Below are positions 41,606-51,511 of a stretch of DNA of 64,000 nt, in pieces. The stretch lies in NCBI GenBank assembly GCA_038230035.1, contig JBBRNX010000004.1, positions 62,001 through 126,000 of the forward strand. Direction: 5' to 3'. Each line of letters opens with the position of its first letter. The first letter of the stretch is position 1. The position numbers and the translations under genes are program-made. This stretch comes from Gaiella sp038230035 (GTDB taxonomy: Bacteria; Actinomycetota; Thermoleophilia; Gaiellales; Gaiellaceae). The notes under the pieces were generated by a model, which worked only from the letters and a program-made list of their open reading frames with translations, did not search any database and was not told the DNA's origin.

Positions 41606-42801
41606 CAGCGCCGACTCGGGCTGAGCTGCCCGCGAGCATGGATCGACTGCAGGATGCCGATCGCAAAGAGGTTGGCGACCATCGACGAACCGCCAACCGT
41701 AACGAACGGCAATGGGATGCCCGTTACCGGAGCGATCCCCATGGTCATGCCGACGTTGACAAAGACCTGGAAGAGGAACGCGAAAACGATCCCGCCGGCC
41801 ACGACCGCACCGAAGAAGTCGCCCGCGACTGTGATCACGCGTAACCCCCGCCAGACGACGAGCAGATACAGCAGCAGGAGGATCGATACGCCGAAGAAAC
41901 CCCGCTGTTCGGCGAACGAGGCGAACACGAAGTCTGTCGCGTGCTCAGGCAGGTAGGCGAGCCGCGTCTGGCTCGCACCCGAGACGCCCCTGCCGCTGAT
42001 CTTCCCCGCGCCTACCGCCGTGATCGACTGTGTCACGTTGTAGGTCTGGCCGCTCGGGTCGCTCGACGGGTTCGTGAACCCGGTGATGCGGGCGGTCTGG
42101 TACGGCTTCAGCAGCGGCACACCGGCGGCCGGCAGCAGCCAGAGGACGGACACCACGGCGAGCACGGTTGCCGCACTGAGCCCCGCCAGATGCAGCCACC
42201 TCGTCCCCGCGACGAACAACACGGCGGCGAGTGCGGCGGCGTACACCATCGCCGTCCCGAGATCCGGCTGGATGAACACGAGCCCGATCGGGATCAGGCC
42301 AAGCCCGATCGCCTCCAGCACCGTGCGCAGCGACCCTGCGCGCCGGGAGCGTTCCGCGAGGAAACCGGCTATCGCCAGCACGAACAGCGTCTTGCCGAAC
42401 TCGGACGGCTGGAACTGGAACGGCCCGATCACGAGCCAGCGCTTCGAGCCGCGGATCGCCGCCGACACGACGAAGACCAGCACCATCAGGCCGATTGTGC
42501 CGCTGTACAGCGTCCGCCAATGCCGCTGGAGCAATGAAGGCGGCACGACGAGCGCGACCGCGAAAGCGACCACGCCGAGGGCGGCCGCAATCGCCTGGCG
42601 AACGAGGTGGTAATGGGGGTCCCCGGGAACGTCGAAACGCGTGATGCCGGAGATCGCCCAGAGGCCATAGCCGACGAGCGCGGCAACGGCGAGCAGCAGG
42701 ACGAGATCAAGGCGCCGCAGCGCGCCTGTGAGCTCGACCGCGTCGGTCCGAACGGCGCGGCCGCGTGATCGTGATCGTGATCGTCCGGCGTAGTCGATCA
42801 T
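41605..42801 (-). CDS. rodA: Rod-shape SEDS glycosyltransferase RodA
   Basis: 398 aa, ten membrane helices. SEDS signatures: FQFQPSEFGKTLFVLAIAGF, FIQPDLGTAMVYA (with the catalytic Asp), GFFGVSILLLLYLLVVWRGL and TGIPLPFVTVGGSSMVANL. It polymerises lipid II for side-wall growth together with MrdA. ATG 42801 overlaps the mrdA stop by one base. Confidence 0.95.
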   Translation of the reverse strand: MIDYAGRSRSRSRGRAVRTDAVELTGALRRLDLVLLLAVAALVGYGLWAISGITRFDVPGDPHYHLVRQAIAAALGVVAFAVALVVPPSLLQRHWRTLYSGTIGLMVLVFVVSAAIRGSKRWLVIGPFQFQPSEFGKTLFVLAIAGFLAERSRRAGSLRTVLEAIGLGLIPIGLVFIQPDLGTAMVYAAALAAVLFVAGTRWLHLAGLSAATVLAVVSVLWLLPAAGVPLLKPYQTARITGFTNPSSDPSGQTYNVTQSITAVGAGKISGRGVSGASQTRLAYLPEHATDFVFASFAEQRGFFGVSILLLLYLLVVWRGLRVITVAGDFFGAVVAGGIVFAFLFQVFVNVGMTMGIAPVTGIPLPFVTVGGSSMVANLFAIGILQSIHARGQLSPSRR

Positions 42802-44828
42802 CAGTCTGTCTTCACCAGGACCTGTGAAGCGGCCTTCTGGCGGAACCACTTCTCGAACACCTCGAGCGCCGCCGGGGCTGCTGCAACGGAGCCATGGCCG
42901 CCGTTCTCGATCAGCGCGCAGACGACAATCGGTCCATGCCCGTGGTAGTCGGTCTGCTGGTACGGGCCCCAACCGCACCACCACGACTGGTTCTCGAGGT
43001 GATCGGCCGGGTAGCCGGGCAGCGGGACAACCTTCTCGGCGGTGCCCGTCTTGCCGGCGATCGGCACCGGATACGTCCCGAAGGAGCCCGACGAGGTGCC
43101 CTTCGTGCTGTGCGTCGCGGCGAACAGGCCCTGCCCGATGATGTCGACGGCCGAGCGGTCTACCCCGGCGGGGACAGGCGGGTTCGGAGCGAAACGGCGG
43201 AGCACGACTGGCTCCTGCCCGTTCGCAGCGGGACGGTCGACGCCGGCGACGACGTACGGCGTTACGAGGTTGCCGCCGTTCGCCAACGTCGCATAGAACC
43301 GCGCCATCTGTAGCGGCGTCACCGCGATGTCCTTCTGCCCGATCGCAAGCTGGATCGAGTCGCCCGGGTTCCACGCCTTGTCGACTGCGGATGCATACGT
43401 CCTCTTTCGCCACGCGGGAGTCGGCACAAGACCCTGCACCTCACCGCCGATATCGAGGCCAGTCGGCCTCCCGAACCCGAACTTCGTTGCCCAGTCCTGC
43501 AGCCGCGACCAGGCCGCCGGGCCGCGCTGGTAGAAGCGGTCACCGACCGTATAGAAGTACGTGTCGCAAGACTGGGCAAGTGCCGTCGTCAGCGTCATCG
43601 GCTCGTTGACGAACGGGTCCCAGTTCTTGAACACCTGCTTGTCGAGGCCGTAGGTCGCCTGTCCGGTGCATTGGATCGACTCGTACGGCGACAGCAGATG
43701 CTCTTGCAGCGCGGCCAGCGCCGTCACCGGCTTGAACGTCGAGCCCGGCGGATACTGGCCGGCAATGGCGCGGTTCAGGCCGGGGTGGTTCGCCTTCACG
43801 GCGGCCGTCTCGTTTACGAGCGGCGCGATCTTCTTCGGGTCGACGCGGCCAACCCAGACCGACGGCTTGTACGTCGGGTACGACGCCATCGCGAGCACGG
43901 CGCCGTCGCGCGGGTCGAGCGCAACGATGGCGCCTCCGTTCGCGGCCCACTGGCCGTTCCTGTGGGCGAGCGCGATCCCGTCGCGGATCGCCCGCTCCGC
44001 GGTGCGCTGCAGGCCGACGTCGATCGTCAGCTGGATAGCGTTTCCGGCCTGGGCGCTACGGCGGAGCTCGAGCGCGCTTCGTGGTCGGCCCGCCGAGTCG
44101 ACACGGATCTGCGCCAACCCAGTCCTCCCACGCAGGAACTTGTCGGCCACCGACTCGACCCCCGCCTGCCCGATCTTGTCCCCCGGCCGGTACCCCTGCC
44201 GAGCCAGGATCTTGAGCTCACCGGGCGACACCTCGCCGACGTACCCGAGCAGCTGCGCGGCTATCGATTGGTAGTCGTAATGTCGCAGGTACGTCTGGAC
44301 GATCTGGACGCCTGGAAAATCGACCTGGTGCTCCTTCAGGTACGCGACCTGGTCGTAGCGGACGGCGGTCTTGACGGTGATCGGATCGACGGGATCGTGC
44401 GTTCGCGCGTCGACGTTGGCGGCAAGCTCGTGGAGGGGCACGCCGAGCACGGTCGCGAGCCTGCGGATCTCGCTGTAGCGCCCGTGTTTCGGCAGATCGC
44501 CGACCCAGAGCTTGACCGCCGTGCCCGCCGTGTTGTCGACGATCACGGTTCCGTTCCGGTCGAGGATCGGCCCACGTGGCGCCTCGACGCGGATCAGCCT
44601 GAGCTGGTTGTCCTGCGCTGCGGCGAGGTACTTGGGTCCGGAGAGCGCCTGGAGCGACCAGAGCCGGAAGAACAGCACACCGAATACGAGCAACGCCATA
44701 GCACCGAGGACACCGATACGGACGGCAAGGCCGGGTGTCAGCCGGTATGGCTCCTGCGACTTCGGATCAGGCGGCAGGAACCGGCGGGACGGAGAGCGGC
44801 GGTCGCTGTACGGGACGCGGCTAGACAA
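42801..44828 (-). CDS. mrdA: Penicillin-binding protein 2 (transpeptidase)
   Basis: 675 aa class B PBP. One N-terminal anchor helix (IGVLGAMALLVFGVLFFRLW), a dimerisation domain (RGPILDRNGTVI), then transpeptidase with SxxK in YPPGSTFKPVTALAAL, S-x-C/N equivalent in ALAQSCDTYFY and KTG in IAGKTGTAEKV. It cross-links peptidoglycan with RodA in the elongasome. TTG 44828 overlaps mreD. Confidence 0.94.
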   Translation of the reverse strand: MSSRVPYSDRRSPSRRFLPPDPKSQEPYRLTPGLAVRIGVLGAMALLVFGVLFFRLWSLQALSGPKYLAAAQDNQLRLIRVEAPRGPILDRNGTVIVDNTAGTAVKLWVGDLPKHGRYSEIRRLATVLGVPLHELAANVDARTHDPVDPITVKTAVRYDQVAYLKEHQVDFPGVQIVQTYLRHYDYQSIAAQLLGYVGEVSPGELKILARQGYRPGDKIGQAGVESVADKFLRGRTGLAQIRVDSAGRPRSALELRRSAQAGNAIQLTIDVGLQRTAERAIRDGIALAHRNGQWAANGGAIVALDPRDGAVLAMASYPTYKPSVWVGRVDPKKIAPLVNETAAVKANHPGLNRAIAGQYPPGSTFKPVTALAALQEHLLSPYESIQCTGQATYGLDKQVFKNWDPFVNEPMTLTTALAQSCDTYFYTVGDRFYQRGPAAWSRLQDWATKFGFGRPTGLDIGGEVQGLVPTPAWRKRTYASAVDKAWNPGDSIQLAIGQKDIAVTPLQMARFYATLANGGNLVTPYVVAGVDRPAANGQEPVVLRRFAPNPPVPAGVDRSAVDIIGQGLFAATHSTKGTSSGSFGTYPVPIAGKTGTAEKVVPLPGYPADHLENQSWWCGWGPYQQTDYHGHGPIVVCALIENGGHGSVAAAPAALEVFEKWFRQKAASQVLVKTD

Positions 44829-45342
44829 GGACCTGAACCTCGGTCGAGCGCTGCGCCTCCGACGGCGTGCGTAGGAGTGCGCGGCACAGGCGGCTCAGCG
44901 GCCACGCCAGGAGCAGGTTGAGCGGGATCGCAGGTAGGAGCGTCGTCACGAGCACGCGATGGGCCGAAACCGGATCGCCCAGCATGTAGTGGAGCCCGAG
45001 CCCGCCGAAGGCGACGAGAACGGTCATCACAGCCACGGTGAGAGGGACCGCATACACGCGGCCGCGTCCTGTCGTCTCGCCGTAGCGTCCCGCCCAGTAA
45101 CCGGCGACGGTGAGAAGCAAGGCAGTGACGCCGAGCGTCCCGAGTGTCGCGACGTCGACGAGCAGACCACCGGCGAATCCTGCAACCGCGCCGGCGACCG
45201 AGCCTCGGAGCAGAGCGATGCAGACGAGAACGACGAGCAACGCGTCCGGCGTGCCGCCGAGGATCGAGATCGGCGCAAGGATCGAGACCTGGACGATCGC
45301 TGCGAGGACGACGAGAGCTCCGATGCGAACCGCCGAGCTCAT
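44821..45342 (-). CDS. mreD: Rod-shape protein MreD
   Basis: 173 aa, five to six membrane helices (IGALVVLAAIVQVSILAPI; GFAGGLLVDVATLGTLGVTAL). Small integral partner of MreC. Overlaps mreC by 4 nt and mrdA by 8 nt, so it sits in one operon mreC-mreD-mrdA-rodA. Confidence 0.9.
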   Translation of the reverse strand: MSSAVRIGALVVLAAIVQVSILAPISILGGTPDALLVVLVCIALLRGSVAGAVAGFAGGLLVDVATLGTLGVTALLLTVAGYWAGRYGETTGRGRVYAVPLTVAVMTVLVAFGGLGLHYMLGDPVSAHRVLVTTLLPAIPLNLLLAWPLSRLCRALLRTPSEAQRSTEVQVLV

Positions 45343-46280
45343 GGGATCGCTGCCGTCTTTCGCACGAGGACGATCACTGCGTCGAGCGCCGAGAAGTCCG
45401 CGAACGGCTGCACCTGGACCTGCTTGTAGAGGTCCGTATCCGTCTGGCCGACGCTCGTTACGACACCGATCGGGATGCCCTTCGGGTAGAGCGACGAGAG
45501 ACGTGCGGCACGCCAGCCGGCGGACACGATCGTGTCGCCGACGCGTACGTCCTTGTCCTTCGAGACGAGATCGAGCTCGAGCGACGACCCAATCCCAGGG
45601 CCTTGTCCTACCACTCCGGCGGCGTCCGTCTTCGCATCCAGAGCCGAGACCGCGCTCTGCTCGTCGGTGAGCAAGGTGACGCGCGAGGCGTGCGAGGTGA
45701 CGCGCGTGACAAGGCCGATCAAGCCGTCGCCGTTGACGACCGGGGCGTTGACCTCGACGCCGTCAGCAGAACCGGCCGAGACGATGATCGCCTGAGCGAA
45801 GGCGCCGGCTGGTCGGGAGATGACGCTCGCCGAGATCGAATTGAAGTCACCCGGGAACGTCGGACCCTCCTTGAAGTCGAGCAGGGCCTTGAACTGCTTC
45901 ACCTGGTTCGCCGCGAACTCGTTCTGGACGAGCTGCTGCCGGAGGCGCTCGTTCTCGGCTCTGAGCTTCTTCTGGTCCGAACGCGCGTGGAGGAGCCCGT
46001 CGAACCAGGAATAGGCATCGTGGAACGGTCGTGCGACGCGGGTCGCAGCGATCTCGAACGGCCGGAGGGCAGCCGCTCCGGCGTTCTGGGCAGACGTCAC
46101 CGGACCGCCGTTCGGCTCCCGAAACGAGAGCGTCACGAGCGCGAGTGCGACCACGACGAGGACTCCCACGATGATCCGCCGCCGAAGCGCGGTGCTCGTT
46201 CGTGAGGTCGACTGGCCTGTGGCGGGACGCCGGACGCTTACGCCCAGCACCGCCGTACGCGCGGTGCGGTTACGGGGCAC
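45339..46280 (-). CDS. mreC: Rod-shape protein MreC
   Basis: 313 aa. One N-terminal membrane helix (IIVGVLVVVALALVTLSF), a coiled coil (KKLRAENERLRQQLVQNEFA), then the two beta-barrels of MreC (FAQAIIVSAGSADGVEVNAP; VVNGDGLIGLVTRVTSHASR). It links MreB to the PBP2/RodA complex. TACACT (46289-46294) lies 8 nt before GTG 46280, so it appears to have its own leaderless promoter. That would be needed because transposase remains separate it from mreB. Confidence 0.93.
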   Translation of the reverse strand: MPRNRTARTAVLGVSVRRPATGQSTSRTSTALRRRIIVGVLVVVALALVTLSFREPNGGPVTSAQNAGAAALRPFEIAATRVARPFHDAYSWFDGLLHARSDQKKLRAENERLRQQLVQNEFAANQVKQFKALLDFKEGPTFPGDFNSISASVISRPAGAFAQAIIVSAGSADGVEVNAPVVNGDGLIGLVTRVTSHASRVTLLTDEQSAVSALDAKTDAAGVVGQGPGIGSSLELDLVSKDKDVRVGDTIVSAGWRAARLSSLYPKGIPIGVVTSVGQTDTDLYKQVQVQPFADFSALDAVIVLVRKTAAIP

Positions 46281-46762
46281 GGAGGGTCAGTGTAGCGGCG
46301 CGGATCGCCGAATCGGCGCTAACGCTTGCCAGAGCGGGCGACTGACCAGGGCCATTGTCCTGGCTGCCCACCATTCCTGCGCGGACAGGATTCAGCAGAA
46401 CGTAGCCGACGACGTCAGAGAGATAGCGCTCGCTGTCGATAACGCGTGCTCCGTACCGGTCACCGAACAGGTGTGACCCACGCGTCCGTACCGCTGGTTG
46501 AATCGTTGCGCGTAGGTGCCGAGCAGACGTTGCATACCCTTCGAGATACGCGGAAGCCCGGCTTCTACGACGAGGTGGACGTGCGTGTCCATGAGGCAGA
46601 AAGCGTGCATCCGCCAAGCGTCGAGGCCGACAACTCGCGCGAGCAATGCGAGGAACGCCAGACGATCGTCCACATCGCGGAAGATCGTGAGGTGGTCGAA
46701 CCCTCGCGCGTAGACGTGTAAATAGCACCGTCAGCGAGCGCGTACCGCGGTAGGCGAGCCAT
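46270..46762 (-). pseudogene. Decayed REP-associated tyrosine transposase (RAYT / Y1_Tnp)
   Basis: Three successive frames together give a RAYT protein: MARLPRYALADGAIY from ATG 46762, then RLAFLALLARVVGLDAWRMH with the HUH-type motif CLMDTHVHLVVEAG and GTYAQRFNQRYGRVG, then FGDRYGARVIDSERYLSDVV and YVLLNPVRAG. A 1-nt loss near 46717 and a 2-nt gain near 46474 break the frame. It lies between mreB and mreC. A 30-bp inverted repeat stands just upstream, the usual partner of these enzymes. Confidence 0.85.
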
Positions 46763-46799
46763 GGCAACGACGGTAGCGTGCAACAGACCCGAACGGCCC

Positions 46800-46879
46800 C
46801 TGTGGACACATTGGCACGAACTTGGCACAAACCGGGAACTGTCCCTAGGTGTGCCAAGTTCGTGCCAAGTTGTCCACAG
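46800..46879. repeat. REP/BIME-like inverted repeat next to RAYT pseudogene
   Basis: Left arm 46800-46829 and right arm 46850-46879 are complementary at 28 of 30 positions; each contains GGCACGAACTTGGCAC or its complement. The 20-nt centre holds GGGAACTGTCCC. It lies between the mreB stop and the transposase remnant, fits a REP pair mobilised by RAYT, and may now end mreB transcription. Confidence 0.8.
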
Positions 46880-46918
46880 GATTGACCGACCTGGCGGCGA
46901 ACTCCGGTTCTCACCAGC

Positions 46919-46946
46919 GGACGGCCTTGCTAGTTGGACGGCCTTG

Positions 46947-46952
<6 letters not shown>
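46919..46952. repeat. 17-bp perfect tandem duplication at the mreB stop codon
   Basis: GGACGGCCTTGCTAGTT occurs twice in direct succession. The second copy contains the TAG stop of mreB (46947-46949), so the duplication probably arose by slippage just after the gene end. Confidence 0.8.
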
Positions 46953-48008
<1,056 letters not shown>

Positions 48009-48020
48009 GAGCGGACGAGT

Positions 48021-48593
48021 CTAGCTGCGCGCTTTCAACAGATCCGGCGCGTGACGCTCGAGAACGTCGATGAGCAAGGCGCCCGGCAAGCCGACGACGT
48101 TCAGGTAGTCGCCTTCGATTCGCTCCGCGAGCCGACCACCGAGCCCCTGGATCGCGTAGCCCCCCGCACGGCCGCGCCATTCCCCGCTCGCGACGTACAT
48201 GGCGACATCTGCGGGCGAAAGCTGCCGGAACCGCACAGCCGTTCGCTCCTCGTCGACGACCTCGAACCCGATCCCGAGGAGACACAACCCCGATTGCACC
48301 ACGTGAGTCTGGCCGGAGAGCTGCCGGAGCATCCGCTCGGCTTCGTTCTCGTCCACCGGCTTGCCGTACGCTCGTCCGCCGAGGACGACGGCCGTGTCGA
48401 CCCCAAGCGTGAACGAGCCGGCATTGTGAACGGAGCGCGCCTTCCCTTCGGCGTGGGCACGAACCAGATCGGCCGGATCAACATCAGGAGAGTCGCGCTC
48501 GACGTACGTCGGCGCAACTGCGTCGAACGGGATTCGCAGCTGGTCCAGGATCGCCCGCCGCTGCGGCGAGGTCGAGGCGAGAACGAGCCTCAC
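48021..48593 (-). CDS. maf: Maf-family nucleoside triphosphate pyrophosphatase
   Basis: 190 aa from GTG 48593 (GTGA overlap with the methyltransferase gene). It starts RLVLASTSPQRRAILDQL, the Maf signature; further TLGVDTAVVLGGRAYGKPVD and GRAGGYAIQGLGGRLAERIEGDY. Such enzymes hydrolyse non-canonical or modified NTPs (dTTP/UTP type when ASxSPRR-like). Position before mreB is typical. Confidence 0.92.
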   Translation of the reverse strand: MRLVLASTSPQRRAILDQLRIPFDAVAPTYVERDSPDVDPADLVRAHAEGKARSVHNAGSFTLGVDTAVVLGGRAYGKPVDENEAERMLRQLSGQTHVVQSGLCLLGIGFEVVDEERTAVRFRQLSPADVAMYVASGEWRGRAGGYAIQGLGGRLAERIEGDYLNVVGLPGALLIDVLERHAPDLLKARS

Positions 48594-49354
48594 GCGACTT
48601 TGCGCGCCGAACAGATCTCCTCCGACGGCCACTGGCGAGCCCAGTCAGCGGTGACGAAATCGCAGTACTCGTGTGTTTCGGCGCTCGGAGGCGCGCAGAG
48701 CTCGTGCAGAGCTTCGACCTCGAAGCCACTCGCTCGCAGGACGTTGATCATCTCGCCGTGGGCGAGGTGAAACTCGATTCCCTCTTCTCCGGGCCACTCG
48801 AACCGATGCATGTCGAACTGTGGCCGCAAGAGCTGTGTCTCGGCCGGGCCGGCATCGGGTGAGCAGAGGATGACGAGCGGGCTGTTCACGAGGAACACGA
48901 GCCGCCCGCCCGGCCGAAGCAGTCGAGCCGCCTCGGGTATCCAACGGTACGGGTCGCACCAGATCGACGCGCCGTACTCGGACACGGCGAGGTCGAACCC
49001 GGCATCGGGAAGCGGCACCTCCTCGGCGCTCGCTTCGATCAGCGGAAACACGATCCCGAGCTCTGCCTGGCACCGCCTCGCCGTCTCGAGCTGCGCAGGT
49101 GTGATGTCGACTCCGACCGGTCGTGCGCCGCGCTTCGCAAGCCACGCCGAGAAGTACGCCGTCCCGCAGCCGAGCTCGATCACGTCGAGACCAGCGAAAT
49201 CTCCAAGCACGCCTAGCTCACGTTCAGGGACGTTCCACATCCCCCAGGTGATCTCTTCTTTCCGCCAACCAGCGAGCGCCTGTCCGTCCGTGTACTCGGC
49301 GTTCGATGTCGTCCAGACCGCGCGATTCGCGACGACGTAGTCGGGCTCAGACAA
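48590..49354 (-). CDS. Class I SAM-dependent methyltransferase
   Basis: 254 aa from TTG 49354 (weak ribosome-binding site, overlap of 8 nt with ndk). SAM-binding motif I is VIELGCGTAYFSAWLAKRG, motif II VGVDITPAQLETARR, then DLAVSEYGASIWCDPYRWIPE and RLLRPGGRLVFL. Substrate unknown; the WGMWN-x-PE start is seen in small-molecule methyltransferases. Cotranscribed with ndk and maf. Confidence 0.85.
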   Translation of the reverse strand: MSEPDYVVANRAVWTTSNAEYTDGQALAGWRKEEITWGMWNVPERELGVLGDFAGLDVIELGCGTAYFSAWLAKRGARPVGVDITPAQLETARRCQAELGIVFPLIEASAEEVPLPDAGFDLAVSEYGASIWCDPYRWIPEAARLLRPGGRLVFLVNSPLVILCSPDAGPAETQLLRPQFDMHRFEWPGEEGIEFHLAHGEMINVLRASGFEVEALHELCAPPSAETHEYCDFVTADWARQWPSEEICSARKVA

Positions 49355-49763
49355 GGCCGTCGGGGAAGAACAGGCCGAGCTCCCGCTTTGCGCTCGCGCG
49401 CGAATCAGAGCCGTGCACGACGTTCTCGGAGAGCTCCGTTGCGAGGTCGCCGCGGATCGTCCCGGGCAGCGAGTCGGCGGGATTTGTCGCACCCATCAGC
49501 GCTCGAACGCCCGAGATCGCGTTCTCGCCACGAACCGCGAGCGCGAGCACAGGCCCTGACGTGATGAACGAGACGAGATCGGGATAGAACGGCTTGCCCT
49601 TGTGCTCGGCGTAGTGCTCGGCGGCAAGCGCGCGCGGAATCTTCAGGAGTCGGGCGCCTCGCAGGTCGTAGCCGCGCCGCTCGAAACGCGAGACGATCTC
49701 GCCGGCGAGACCGCGGCGAACGCCGTCCGGCTTGACGAGGACAAGTGTGGTTTCGATAGCCAT
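49347..49763 (-). CDS. ndk: Nucleoside-diphosphate kinase
   Basis: 138 aa. The phosphorylated His117 is in ELSENVVHGSDSRASAKREL. TTLVLVKPDGVRRGLAGEI and NPADSLPGTIRGDLA are NDK signatures. It balances NTP pools. ATG 49763 follows the zinc-ribbon gene by 13 nt. Confidence 0.96.
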   Translation of the reverse strand: MAIETTLVLVKPDGVRRGLAGEIVSRFERRGYDLRGARLLKIPRALAAEHYAEHKGKPFYPDLVSFITSGPVLALAVRGENAISGVRALMGATNPADSLPGTIRGDLATELSENVVHGSDSRASAKRELGLFFPDGLV

Positions 49764-49776
49764 AGGGCGGCGGAGT

Positions 49777-50298
49777 CTAGTTGCTGATGCGCTGTTGCGG
49801 CGCGCGCAACTGCGCTCGCCCCGCGGTGCTCCCGGCGGGGAGGCTCGCGACCGACGGCACCGGCGCGGCGCAGTACGGGCACGCCAGCCAGATGGCCTCG
49901 AGCGGGGCGTTGCACGACTGGCATGCCTGGCGGAGCCGGGTCGTGCAGATCGGACAGACGAGGTAGGTCGACTCGACTGACGCACGACACGTCGGGCATT
50001 CGATCCCGCGTAGTGCCAGCCGCTGCTCGATCACACGCAGCTCGAGGTCACGCTCGCGCACTTCGCGCAGCAACTCGGCCGGACGGAAGAAGAGGTACAC
50101 GAGCGGGCCGAGGAACGGAACCGCGAGCCCGAACATGGTCGCGACCGCGACGAGCCACGGGTTCGCAATCCGTCGGCGAGCGTCGCGGAAGACCCAGAAC
50201 GCGGACGCGAGCCAGAACACCACCGCGATGGCGATGGCGACGTTGCGAATCAGCCTCCAGGGAGGGGCTGAGAGAAGGATTCCGGCGGCGAGATGCAC
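49777..50298 (-). CDS. Membrane protein with double zinc ribbon
   Basis: 173 aa from GTG 50298. Two membrane helices (NVAIAIAVVFWLASAFWVF; LVAVATMFGLAVPFLGPLVYLF) are followed by two zinc ribbons: CPTC..CPIC and CQSC..CPYC. A Pro/Ala tail ends it. Function unknown. Located in the folC-ndk interval of the operon. Confidence 0.8.
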   Translation of the reverse strand: MHLAAGILLSAPPWRLIRNVAIAIAVVFWLASAFWVFRDARRRIANPWLVAVATMFGLAVPFLGPLVYLFFRPAELLREVRERDLELRVIEQRLALRGIECPTCRASVESTYLVCPICTTRLRQACQSCNAPLEAIWLACPYCAAPVPSVASLPAGSTAGRAQLRAPQQRISN

Positions 50299-50314
50299 GT
50301 GTGGTTGGTTCGTA

Positions 50315-50428
50315 TCAGAGGACGAGCTTGCCGACGATATACCCGAGCGCGAATGCACCGCCCACGAGAAGCGCGAGGAGCGTCAGCGCGAACGCAAGCA
50401 CGGCGACCCGCTCGCGCGCGCGTGTCAC
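50315..50428 (-). CDS. 37-aa single-pass membrane protein coupled to folC
   Basis: GTG 50428 shares GTGA with the folC stop, so it is translated with folC. The peptide is one hydrophobic helix with a basic N-terminus (TRARERVAVLAFALTLLALL then GGAFALGYIVGKLVL). Many actinobacteria carry a DUF4233 membrane gene at this spot between folC and ndk; this may be a minimal stand-in. No homology claim is possible at this size. Confidence 0.6.
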   Translation of the reverse strand: MTRARERVAVLAFALTLLALLVGGAFALGYIVGKLVL

Positions 50429-51507
50429 CTGGCGCGCTCCTGCTCACGACGCGCGAGATCCGCGAGGAGGTAAAGCGACCCTGTCACGAGGACGGGCTCG
50501 CCGAGCTCGTGGGCGCGTACCACGGCAGCCGGCGGATCGGCGACGACTTCGACGTGGGGGAAGTACGGCTTCGCGAGCGTCGCGAGATCGGCGGCGGGCA
50601 ACGCACGCGCATTCGACGACTGGGTGGCGACAAAGCGCGAACCGGCTGCCGCGAGCGCCTCGAGCATCGCCCTGGCGTTCTTGTCCTGGAGGATCGACGC
50701 GCAGACGACATAATCCGCCGGCGGAAGCTGGTGCAGGAGCCAATCGACACCGTCCGGATTGTGGGCGCCGTCGCGGATCTCGCCTTCACGGTGCTCGAGC
50801 CGGCCGGGCAACGTGACGTCGACGGTCGCGGCGATCGGGTGACCTACAAACGCCTCCGCCGCTTCCCGCGCGCCGCCGAACACGATCGAGCTACCTCGGA
50901 CATACTCGCGGAATATGTTGTCCGATAGGACAACTATACTGTCTTCGTGCGCTACCGCCAGCTTCTCCCGTGCGATCTCCTCGACCGTCTCGCCGAGCAC
51001 TTCCGTGTGATCAAGGCCTACGTTCGTCAGCAACACGACGTTGGTCTCAAGCACGTTCGTCGCGTCGTGCCGGCCGCCGAGCCCGGCTTCGACGACCGCA
51101 ACATCTACCCGGCAAGCCGCGAACTCGGCGAGCGCAGCGGCCGTAAGCGTCTCGAACTGGGTTGCTCGAACCTGCTCCGCGGCATTCCGCACACGACCGA
51201 TCGCAAGGTCGAAGTCCACCTCCCGCCCGTCGACGCGAATCCGCTCGGGCCAGCCGGATACATGAGGCGAGATCGTCGAGCCAACGTGGAGCCCGTCGGC
51301 GAGCAGCAACGCCTCGATCGTGCGCGTCGCGGTCGACTTGCCGTTCGTTCCGACAACGTGAATCGCCGGATACGCCCGCTGCGGATTCCCGAGCGCCTCG
51401 AGCAGTGCCCACATCCGGTCGAGACCGAAGCCGTCGATCGGCCACGGCGACAACGACTCGATCCACTTCTCCGCACCTGCCGTTCCCGGGCATGCCAGAG
51501 AGCTCAT
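50425..51507 (-). CDS. folC: Folylpolyglutamate synthase / dihydrofolate synthase
   Basis: 360 aa Mur-ligase-fold enzyme. P-loop GTNGKST (residues 53-59), VAVVEAGLGGRHDATNVLE and TNVGLDHTEVLG (metal His), and DGAHNPDGVDWLL in the C-terminal domain. It adds glutamate to folates. ATG 51507 is 4 nt from the valS stop, so it follows valS in one operon. Confidence 0.94.
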   Translation of the reverse strand: MSSLACPGTAGAEKWIESLSPWPIDGFGLDRMWALLEALGNPQRAYPAIHVVGTNGKSTATRTIEALLLADGLHVGSTISPHVSGWPERIRVDGREVDFDLAIGRVRNAAEQVRATQFETLTAAALAEFAACRVDVAVVEAGLGGRHDATNVLETNVVLLTNVGLDHTEVLGETVEEIAREKLAVAHEDSIVVLSDNIFREYVRGSSIVFGGAREAAEAFVGHPIAATVDVTLPGRLEHREGEIRDGAHNPDGVDWLLHQLPPADYVVCASILQDKNARAMLEALAAAGSRFVATQSSNARALPAADLATLAKPYFPHVEVVADPPAAVVRAHELGEPVLVTGSLYLLADLARREQERAR

Positions 51508-51511
51508 CGCG

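Noticed and set aside
50917..50934. GTTGTCC-GATA-GGACAAC palindrome inside folC
   Set aside because: Perfect 7-bp arms, but inside conserved coding sequence with no promoter or gene start that it could serve; probably chance.
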